From an uncultured Rhizobiaceae group bacterium (GTDB lineage Bacteria; Pseudomonadota; Alphaproteobacteria; Rhizobiales; Rhizobiaceae), in contig CALLHT010000242.1 of NCBI GenBank assembly GCA_938009335.1, positions 1 to 5,726 of the forward strand: a DNA stretch of 5,726 bases, read 5' to 3'. The stretch's first letter is position 1. Each line of letters begins with the position of its first letter. The notes beneath the pieces were generated by a model. The model did not search any database. It was given only the letters and a program-made list of their open reading frames with translations, and had not been told where the DNA came from. Position numbers and translations under genes: made by a program. Below, one piece after another: positions 1 through 4,112 of this stretch.

Positions 1-165
1 ATGCGCGAGCCGAAGGAAATTCCTTCCGCGAGTATCATCGTTTTGAGAGATGGAGAAATGATTGAACAATATACTTCCACCCTCATCCTGAGCCTGTCGA
101 AGGACGAGGGTGTTGTGAATAGTTTCTGCTTAATTCCGGCAAATCTTCATACGCATAACAGATAA
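1..165 (+). pseudogene. Possible 5' fragment of a gene interrupted by the GIY-YIG element
   Basis: An open frame begins with ATG at the first base of the window and runs to TAA at 163-165 (54 codons). Its first 25 residues, beginning MREPKEIPSASIIVLRDG, read like a real protein N-terminus. The hydrophobic SIIVLRDG stretch resembles the first beta strand of Nudix hydrolases, but this is only a resemblance. From codon 26 the frame enters the 35-bp repeat at 78-112 and gives the peptide LILSLSKDEG, a read-through product of the repeat. It then runs antisense to the nuclease gene until it stops. I see no continuation of a Nudix domain (no GX5EX7REUXEEXGU box) beyond the element. Either the element truncated a gene here, or the frame is chance. 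The window begins at base 1, so an upstream start cannot be excluded. Confidence 0.3.
78..112. repeat. Left 35-bp inverted repeat of the GIY-YIG element
   Basis: This repeat is the exact reverse complement of the one at 404-438. It is also an imperfect palindrome in itself: 12-bp arms (78-89 and 101-112, one A/C mismatch) around an 11-base centre containing GAGCCTGTCGA. It contains the TGA stop of the nuclease gene (83-85 on minus) and encodes the last nine residues, HPRPSTGSG. Sequences of this kind are dispersed REP-like elements in many Alphaproteobacteria. Confidence 0.9.
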
Positions 166-397
166 GCGCTTGCTTCTTTTTCCTATTCCAACCTTTGATC
201 TGGCGTTCGCGGGCAATCGCTTCATCGACACGATCATATACTTCCATAAACACAAGCTTCACAGGCCTGCGTTTAAACGTATATCCGTTGTAAACTCCTG
301 CATTATGCTCCCAAACGCGGGCTTCCACATCTTGCTTGGTAAGCCCGGTATAGTATGAACCATCAGCGCATTCGACGATATAAACAGTAACTTGCAA
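83..397 (-). CDS. GIY-YIG family endonuclease (small single-domain, UPF0213/YhbQ-like)
   Basis: This is a 104-residue single-domain GIY-YIG protein. VYI at 5-7 and YYTG at 15-18 form the two halves of the signature. R27 and H31 follow in the helix position of the catalytic arginine, and E64 in ARERQIKGW is the expected metal-binding glutamate. All key residues are present, so it is probably an active DNA-cleaving nuclease. No other domain is visible. The start is TTG at 395-397: an in-frame TAG two codons upstream leaves no ATG or GTG choice. The natural domain ends near residue 92, and the last nine residues (HPRPSTGSG) and the TGA stop come from the flanking 35-bp repeat. The other repeat lies just upstream and supplies GAGGG eight bases before the TTG. 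Free-standing proteins of this family are often hitched to repeats; their cellular role is poorly known. The family call is secure, the role is not. Confidence 0.85.
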   Translation of the reverse strand: MQVTVYIVECADGSYYTGLTKQDVEARVWEHNAGVYNGYTFKRRPVKLVFMEVYDRVDEAIARERQIKGWNRKKKQALICYAYEDLPELSRNYSQHPRPSTGSG

Positions 398-403
398 GGC
401 CTA

Positions 404-438
404 CACCCTCGTCCTTCGACAGGCTCAGGATGAGGGTG
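404..438. repeat. Right 35-bp inverted repeat of the GIY-YIG element
   Basis: A perfect inverted copy of 78-112. Internally it forms a hairpin with stem 404-415/427-438 (12 bp, one G·T) and loop 416-426 (TCGACAGGCTC). Read on minus it lies immediately upstream of the nuclease gene, and its arm carries the GAGGG (410-406) that is the best ribosome binding site for the TTG start. Folding of the transcript would hide that site, so translation may be low or conditional. Confidence 0.9.
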
Positions 439-539
439 ATGTCCGTTACTTGCAATAAAAAAACTTATCCCCACCCCGAATTCTTGATGCACACTTCTCT
501 CACTTGTGAAACGCGCAATCCCATTGGCCGGCAGGCAAG

Positions 540-1205
540 CTTGCGCCGCCGAGAGGCACCGGACGTACGCCAGCGGCTAGGTGCTTCACAAGCAGCGGAG
601 CGGCGGTGGCCATAGGAGAACGTTTGTGAGCGAAAGCGAGCAAACGGGAAACCAGTGGGCGGCTTACGGTTCCTGTTCAAAGCGGTAGCAGGGTTCATGC
701 AATTGAACCGCTGATCGTGGGAAAGCAAAGCAACCGCTTGTGGTTGTTTGCGAATGTTAAGCGAAGCAATCTTTCTTGATTGTTCGCCACAAACAGAGAA
801 CCAAGAGGTATCGGCTGGCAGTGTGTTCAAAGGAGCCTGACCGGTAACATCAAATCTCCGCGCAGGACCCGAAGGTCCGCACACAAAACGGACTAAGATG
901 GCAATCGGGTCCTGCAGTTGTGCGCTTAATTTGTTTTCGCTGAGGTTCCACCTCAGCGCCCGTTCGCGGGCTGGCCGGTTTGAAGGATTTCAAACCTTTG
1001 CCCTGCCACGGAGGGATAAGAGCCGCGCAAGGGCTATGCCCGAAGCGGGAAATAATAAGCAAGCCACTGGTTCGGAAGGATCGAGTGAATACACGCTCAT
1101 GCCCAACGAGAAACTTCCACCCTCCGTGGCAGAACAAGCCTTGCGCGTAAGCGCGGCGTAGTTCGTGAACCGTTGGTCGGCAGTCAAGCCGAAGGCGCCG
1201 ACGAG
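540..1205 (+). ncRNA. Candidate structured non-coding RNA / hairpin-rich tract
   Basis: I see no credible protein gene here on either strand, but many stems. (a) 544-551/601-608 encloses 553-560/580-587, 8 bp each with one wobble. (b) 621-627/640-646 is followed by tandem G·A pairs and a GAAA loop at 632-635. (c) 692-697/704-709 is a perfect 6-bp stem. (d) Twin bulged hairpins lie at 725-751 and 761-787. (e) 862-871/906-915 (10 bp) encloses 875-879/889-893. (f) 938-946/950-958 is a 9-bp stem with a 3-base loop. (g) 958-962/967-971 has a TTCG loop. (h) 977-984/989-996 is an 8-bp stem with a 4-base loop. (i) 1003-1015/1120-1132 (13 bp) encloses a GCAA-capped stem at 1021-1035. (j) 1143-1146/1151-1154 has a GTAA loop. 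(k) 1176-1181/1197-1202 is a 6-bp stem. GNRA loops and sheared G·A pairs work only on the plus strand, which sets the proposed direction. I found no clear promoter or U-tract terminator, so the ends are guesses. I recognise no known class. The alternative is a mosaic of palindromic repeats. Confidence 0.4.
725..787 (+). repeat. Tandem twin hairpins with matching bulged G
   Basis: Two hairpins of identical build repeat with a 36-base period. The first pairs GCAAA(725-729)-G-CAACC(731-735) with GGTTG(742-746)-TTTGC(747-751). The second pairs GCGAA(761-765)-G-CAATC(767-771) with GATTG(778-782)-TTCGC(783-787). Each has 5 bp, a single unpaired G (730 or 766), 5 bp and a 6-base loop. The arms differ at two stem positions, and both differences are compensated on the other arm (A-T to G-C, and C-G to T-A). 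Confidence 0.8.
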
Positions 1206-1224
1206 AGACGGGCGTGGAGCCGGC

Positions 1225-1465
1225 GGCGACACGAAAAAGAAACAAAACTCGAGTGAACGATGAAGCGCGCCGCGATTCTGCCTCCCCCTTGTGGGGAGGC
1301 TGGTGAAGCGAAAGCTGAACCGGTGGGGGTAACGCATCCTCCTCACAGTTCATCACCCCCACCCGCTCACCTGTGCTTTACCGGGTATCGCGTGCCTCCC
1401 CACAAGGGGGAGGCAGACATCTGTTATGCCCAACTCGGATCAAAAAGCAGAAGGCGACACGAAAA
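1225..1465. repeat. 13-bp direct repeat bracketing the REPIN-like element
   Basis: GGCGACACGAAAA occurs at 1225-1237 and again at 1453-1465, in both cases followed by A-rich sequence. The pair brackets the palindromic element at 1277-1417 at a distance of about 36-40 bases on each side. The spacers at 1238-1276 and 1418-1452 hold no gene or other feature I can support. The repeat may be a remnant of a larger duplicated unit, or chance in A-rich sequence. Confidence 0.5.
1277..1417. repeat. REPIN/BIME-like palindromic element with 24-bp inverted ends
   Basis: Bases 1277-1300 and 1394-1417 are perfect 24-bp inverted copies. Each is itself a palindrome with an 8-bp stem (GCCTCCCC/GGGGAGGC: 1280-1287/1293-1300 and 1394-1401/1407-1414) and a 5-base loop. 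The 93-base middle holds another inverted pair, GGTGGGGGT (1322-1330) and ACCCCCACC (1355-1363). Two small palindromes in opposite orientation around a spacer is the layout of a REPIN or BIME. There is no gene inside and no obvious target duplication at its edges. Its position downstream of the oxidoreductase gene would let it act as a barrier to transcription or 3' decay. Confidence 0.8.
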
Positions 1466-1482
1466 CAAAAAAGGACAATCAA

Positions 1483-2088
1483 CTATGCCCCAACCGCACC
1501 TTGTTGCTTCACTTGCGATATCCATTTCTCAACCGCGCCCTCTTTTGGGTGGCTGGCGCCGGAAAAATGCACGATCTTCGAGAGTTTGATGCCGACAAAG
1601 CCGAAAATCTGGCCTTTAAGCTGGCGAATCAGCGCATTGCCATACGCCAATCGCATGAAGATACCCGGCGTGTCGGATGTGACGAATACGCGGCCTGTGC
1701 GCCCCGTCAACATCGGTTTCGGCAATCCGGCCCATGTCGTTTCGCGCGTGCTGAACGTACGACCCGGAAGAAGCGTTCGATCAAACAGGCCTTTGAGTTT
1801 TGCCGGCAACCCGCCCCACCACATCGGTGTGACGAGGACCACATGTTCGGCCCATTCGAGATTTTTCAGTGCCTGCTCGAGTTCCGGCTCCAACGGTTTG
1901 TGCGTTTCGTATCCGCTGAACCCGTAATCGGGATCAAAGTCCAGATCGTTCAGGTTCATGAATCTCACATCATGGCCTGCATCGCGGGCCGATTGAACGT
2001 ACGTTTCAGCCAATGTGCGGTTGAGAGATGTTTCGGCAGGATGGCCGTTTAGGACGAAAATGCGCTTAGGGACGTTTGAAAGGGTCAT
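1483..2088 (-). CDS. Flavodoxin-fold NAD(P)H-dependent oxidoreductase (quinone reductase type)
   Basis: A 201-residue protein of the Flavodoxin_2 group (the NQO1, MdaB and KefF kind). These soluble flavoproteins pass two electrons from NAD(P)H to quinones or similar electrophiles. The N-terminal beta strand RIFVLNGHP (9-17) followed by S21-L22-N23 is the flavin phosphate-binding loop. TPMWWGGLPAKLKGLFDR (87-104) followed by PGRTF (108-112) is the family's second hallmark, contacting the isoalloxazine ring. No signal peptide or membrane segment is visible, so it should be cytoplasmic. The length is normal. The ATG start is supported by GGAG seven bases upstream. It is transcribed away from a TetR-family gene, and three palindromes overlap its promoter, so it is probably the main target of that repressor and may detoxify quinones or related compounds. 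The physiological substrate cannot be read from the sequence. Confidence 0.85.
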   Translation of the reverse strand: MTLSNVPKRIFVLNGHPAETSLNRTLAETYVQSARDAGHDVRFMNLNDLDFDPDYGFSGYETHKPLEPELEQALKNLEWAEHVVLVTPMWWGGLPAKLKGLFDRTLLPGRTFSTRETTWAGLPKPMLTGRTGRVFVTSDTPGIFMRLAYGNALIRQLKGQIFGFVGIKLSKIVHFSGASHPKEGAVEKWISQVKQQGAVGA

Positions 2089-2106
2089 TGAGAGGCTCCA
2101 TTATTT

Positions 2107-2118
2107 TGACCGTGGTCA
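2107..2118. promoter_or_regulatory. Operator palindrome O1 (TGACC-GT-GGTCA)
   Basis: A perfect inverted repeat TGACCGTGGTCA lies just downstream of the proposed -10 box of the oxidoreductase gene, so it should cover its transcription start. It is identical to O2, with centres 33 bp (about three helical turns) apart. It is the probable binding site for the adjacent TetR-family protein. Confidence 0.75.
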
Positions 2119-2122
2119 TTTT

Positions 2123-2152
2123 CGTATAAACTAAAAATATGACCGTGGTCAA
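2123..2152 (-). promoter_or_regulatory. Probable promoter of the oxidoreductase gene
   Basis: Read on minus, TTGACC (2152-2147) serves as a -35 box. It is followed by an 18-base spacer and TATACG (2128-2123) as a -10 box. The -35 lies inside operator O2, and O1 lies just past the -10, so a bound repressor would block polymerase at both ends. The start codon is about 28 bases beyond the expected start site. Confidence 0.55.
2140..2151. promoter_or_regulatory. Operator palindrome O2 (TGACC-GT-GGTCA)
   Basis: A second exact copy of TGACCGTGGTCA, overlapping the -35 box of the leftward promoter. Its centre lies 33 bp from O1 and 23 bp from O3, both close to whole helical turns, which would put the sites on one face of the DNA. 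Confidence 0.75.
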
Positions 2153-2162
2153 CAATTAAATT

Positions 2163-2174
2163 TGACCAAAGTCA
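2163..2174. promoter_or_regulatory. Operator-like palindrome O3 (TGACCAAAGTCA)
   Basis: A weaker variant of the same site: TTGAC-N4-GTCAA, with two changes from O1 and O2 in the inner bases. It ends 22 bases before the regulator's start codon, a position suited to autorepression. I could not find a convincing rightward -10 box next to it. Confidence 0.6.
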
Positions 2175-2196
2175 ATTATTTTGGCAAACTGTTGAA

Positions 2197-2778
2197 ATGG
2201 CAAAAGCAATTCAAAAAAGAACGTTGGAAACACGGGCTCGGTTGGTGTCCGCCGCCAAGGAAATCATCCGTGAAAACGGCTTTAAAGCGATGCGCGTGGA
2301 AGAAGTTGTCTTACGTGCGGGAACCGCGAAAGGTACTTTTTTTGCGCATTTTCAGGACAAAGATGCGTTGATGGATTTGATCATTGGCGAGCAGATTAAC
2401 GAATTTTTGGACCAGTTGCACACCCAACCCGCACCGCAAACCACGGCGCAAATGGCCGATATGCTGATGCCCCTATGCCGGTTTATGACCTGCGAGCGGT
2501 ATGTGTTTGATGTGATCCTGCGATATTCGGGTGCTGCCGCTCAAGAAGAGGTTGGTCCGATTGCCACAAGTTTTGGCCGGCAGATCGAGATTTTTACCGA
2601 ATGGCTTTATCGCCACCCGTTCAGACGCGATATCTCGCCCGACCTGCAAGCGGAAGGCATTCATTCGTTCATGATTCAGGCCATGGCGCTGAAATTCTGC
2701 GCACTCCACAATGCGACATCCATCACAGATCGATTGGTGCCCTATCTTGATGCCTGGTTATGCCCGAAAGTTGCGTGA
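2197..2778 (+). CDS. TetR-family transcriptional repressor
   Basis: A 193-residue protein with the usual TetR layout and length. The N-terminal DNA-binding domain spans about residues 10-58. Its helix-turn-helix is at about 34-52, where VEEVVLRAGTAKGTFFAHF matches the family pattern (small residue, KGTFF.HF, then KDAL). The rest, about 59-193, is a variable helical ligand-binding and dimer domain whose inducer cannot be inferred. The ATG at 2197 is the only plausible start: an in-frame TGA lies upstream at 2140 and no other ATG, GTG or TTG intervenes. There is no good Shine-Dalgarno, so expression may be weak. It is divergent from the flavodoxin-fold oxidoreductase, with three TGACC/GGTCA palindromes between them, which points to control of that gene and of itself. 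Its TGA stop directly abuts the coaA stop on the other strand. Confidence 0.9.
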   Translation: MAKAIQKRTLETRARLVSAAKEIIRENGFKAMRVEEVVLRAGTAKGTFFAHFQDKDALMDLIIGEQINEFLDQLHTQPAPQTTAQMADMLMPLCRFMTCERYVFDVILRYSGAAAQEEVGPIATSFGRQIEIFTEWLYRHPFRRDISPDLQAEGIHSFMIQAMALKFCALHNATSITDRLVPYLDAWLCPKVA

Positions 2779-2789
2779 TTATAACTTTC
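2766..2789. terminator. Inverted repeat across the abutting stop codons, possible weak bidirectional terminator
   Basis: GAAAGTT (2766-2772) and AACTTTC (2783-2789) form a 7-bp stem with a 10-base loop that contains both stop codons. An alternative stem GTTGCG/CGCAAC (2770-2775/2794-2799) competes. The stem is A/T-rich and no T-run follows on either side, so terminator function is doubtful. Confidence 0.2.
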
Positions 2790-3774
2790 TGAGCGCAACC
2801 CGCTCCACCAGATGGTCTTTGCCTTTGCGCAAAACGAGATCCGCCCTGGGACGCGTTGGCTGGATGTTCTCTTTCAGGTTGACCAGATTGATGTTGGTCC
2901 AAAGGCCATTGGCAACTTCGAGAGCCTCTTCTTTTGTGCCCTGCGAATAGCGATGGAAATAAGAACCGGCATCACGAAATGCGGTATCGCGTAATTCCAT
3001 GAAGCGGTTGATATACCATCGCTCGATGTCTTTTTCGTCCGCATCGATATAGATCGCGAAATCGAAATAGTCCGATACGAGCGGGATCGAATCTCCCTCG
3101 CGCGGCATGTCGCGGGATTGAAGCACGTTGATCCCTTCGAAGATCAGAATATCGGGCCGATCCACCGCGATTTCCTGATCCGGCAACACATCGTAGATGA
3201 AGTGCGAATAGGATGGTGCGGTGACACGCGGCTCACCTGCCTTGATCGAGGAAAGAAACCGCAAGACTTCCGCCACATCGTAGCTTTCGGGAAAGCCCTT
3301 TTTGTCCATAATCCCCTCTTCCATGAGTTGGGCATTGGGTTTGAGAAATCCATCCGTGGTGATGAGGTCGACCTTCGGGCTGTTGGGCCAGCGGGCAAGG
3401 AGCTCTTTCAGGATGCGTGCGGTCGTAGACTTTCCAACCGCGACCGGCCCCGCAACACCAATGATGAACGGCGTTTTATTGCCCTCGAATTGCAAGAAGT
3501 TTTGTCGTTGCTCATAAAGCCGCTGGGCTGCTTCCACATGAGAATACAAAAGCCTTGAAACAGACAGATAAATGCGTTGAACTTCATCGAGAGAAATCGG
3601 ATCGTTCATGGAGCGCAGGCGTTTGACCTCGCTTTCAGTGAGCGTCAGCGGCGTATCGGCGCGAAACTGCTCCCAGTCTGATGCCGAGAAAAACCGATAG
3701 GGCGATACGAAACCCTCGTCTTCACTTAGATTAGCTGTCCGCCAGAAACCGTTGGTGTTTTTCTCTGCCATCAT
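2779..3774 (-). CDS. coaA: Type I pantothenate kinase
   Basis: CoaA phosphorylates pantothenate with ATP, the first and usually rate-setting step of coenzyme A synthesis, in the cytoplasm. The 331-residue protein is close to the usual length for the prokaryotic type I enzyme (about 316 in E. coli). The Walker A loop GPVAVGKST is at 109-117 with K115 as the ATP-binding lysine. TTDGF at 139-143 gives D141 as the likely base. PSYSHFIYDV at 187-196, with H191, matches the substrate and CoA-binding stretch. The C-terminus is complete. ATG at 3774 is followed directly by a second ATG; either is possible, and AAGGG six bases upstream favours the first. It starts two bases after the hisE stop, so translation is probably coupled. 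Enzymes of this type are normally feedback-inhibited by CoA. The same his-coaA junction is familiar from rhizobia. Confidence 0.95.
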   Translation of the reverse strand: MMAEKNTNGFWRTANLSEDEGFVSPYRFFSASDWEQFRADTPLTLTESEVKRLRSMNDPISLDEVQRIYLSVSRLLYSHVEAAQRLYEQRQNFLQFEGNKTPFIIGVAGPVAVGKSTTARILKELLARWPNSPKVDLITTDGFLKPNAQLMEEGIMDKKGFPESYDVAEVLRFLSSIKAGEPRVTAPSYSHFIYDVLPDQEIAVDRPDILIFEGINVLQSRDMPREGDSIPLVSDYFDFAIYIDADEKDIERWYINRFMELRDTAFRDAGSYFHRYSQGTKEEALEVANGLWTNINLVNLKENIQPTRPRADLVLRKGKDHLVERVALRKL

Positions 3775-3776
3775 CC

Positions 3777-4097
3777 TCAGCCCTTGCGGGAAGCCTTTTC
3801 TTCAAGACCTGACTGGCGGGTGCGGCTTTCAAGTTCAGCCAACACATCGGCAAGTTCGACACTCTCTGATTTGAGTAACACAAGGAGATGATACAGCACA
3901 TCGGCCGCTTCTTTTGTAAGCTCTACCTTATCGGAAGAAACCGCTGCAATAACTGCTTCAACTGCTTCTTCGCCAAACTTCTTGGCGCATTTTTCTGTGC
4001 CTTTTGCCAACAACGAAGCGGTATAGGATTTATCGACCGCTTCGCTCCCGCGCGCAGCGATAATCTCATTCAATGTATCAAGCGTAAATTCAGTCAT
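3777..4097 (-). CDS. hisE: Phosphoribosyl-ATP pyrophosphatase
   Basis: HisE hydrolyses phosphoribosyl-ATP to phosphoribosyl-AMP and pyrophosphate, the second step of histidine synthesis. The 106-residue all-helical protein has normal length for a free-standing HisE, with no HisI domain fused. The conserved core GTEKCAKKFGEEAVE (33-47) carries the metal-binding EExxE residues (E43, E44, E47). EAADVLYH (63-70) supplies the second acidic pair (E63, D66). It starts at ATG 4097, 15 bases after the hisF stop, and its TGA lies two bases before coaA. The charged tail after about residue 95 is typical variable sequence. Confidence 0.95.
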   Translation of the reverse strand: MTEFTLDTLNEIIAARGSEAVDKSYTASLLAKGTEKCAKKFGEEAVEAVIAAVSSDKVELTKEAADVLYHLLVLLKSESVELADVLAELESRTRQSGLEEKASRKG

Positions 4098-4112
4098 CTC
4101 ATATTCCAGTCC

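Noticed and set aside
12..26. Perfect 15-base palindrome GAAGGAAATTCCTTC
   Set aside because: Too short and isolated to assign a role. There is no following T-run, and it lies inside a possible coding start.
651..678. Resemblance of CTTACGGTTCC to the 3' side of group II intron domain V
   Set aside because: The matching 5' side (GAGCCGTATG-like) and its conserved bulge are absent, and there is no reverse transcriptase gene.
465..884. Minus-strand frame of 139 codons
   Set aside because: It covers several strong hairpins, including the twin pair with compensatory changes. It has no ribosome binding site or domain, and its ending is Arg-rich. A spurious frame is likelier than a gene.
885..915. 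GGACTAAGATGG resembling a group I intron P7 segment
   Set aside because: No P4-P6 or P3-P8 core sequences can be laid out around it, and the bases are better used in the 862-915 stem.
540..1205. tRNA or rRNA genes in the hairpin tract
   Set aside because: No cloverleaf with a proper T-arm and anticodon arm could be drawn on either strand, and no rRNA signature is present.
850..1362. Minus-strand frame of 170 codons, and an overlapping 118-codon frame at 990-1346
   Set aside because: Both overlap each other and the stem-rich tract, have Arg/Ser/Pro-rich translations without a recognisable domain, and run into the palindromic element. They look like shadows of non-coding sequence.
1466..1482. 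T-run on minus just past the oxidoreductase stop as an intrinsic terminator
   Set aside because: The T-rich stretch is present but no stable stem immediately precedes it.
1426..2052. Plus-strand frames opposite the oxidoreductase gene (208 and 184 codons)
   Set aside because: These are antisense shadows of a well-supported flavodoxin-fold gene, with Cys/Arg-rich translations.
2162..2190. Rightward promoter for the TetR gene using TTGACC at 2162-2167 as -35
   Set aside because: No acceptable -10 box occurs 16-18 bases downstream, so I list only the operator.
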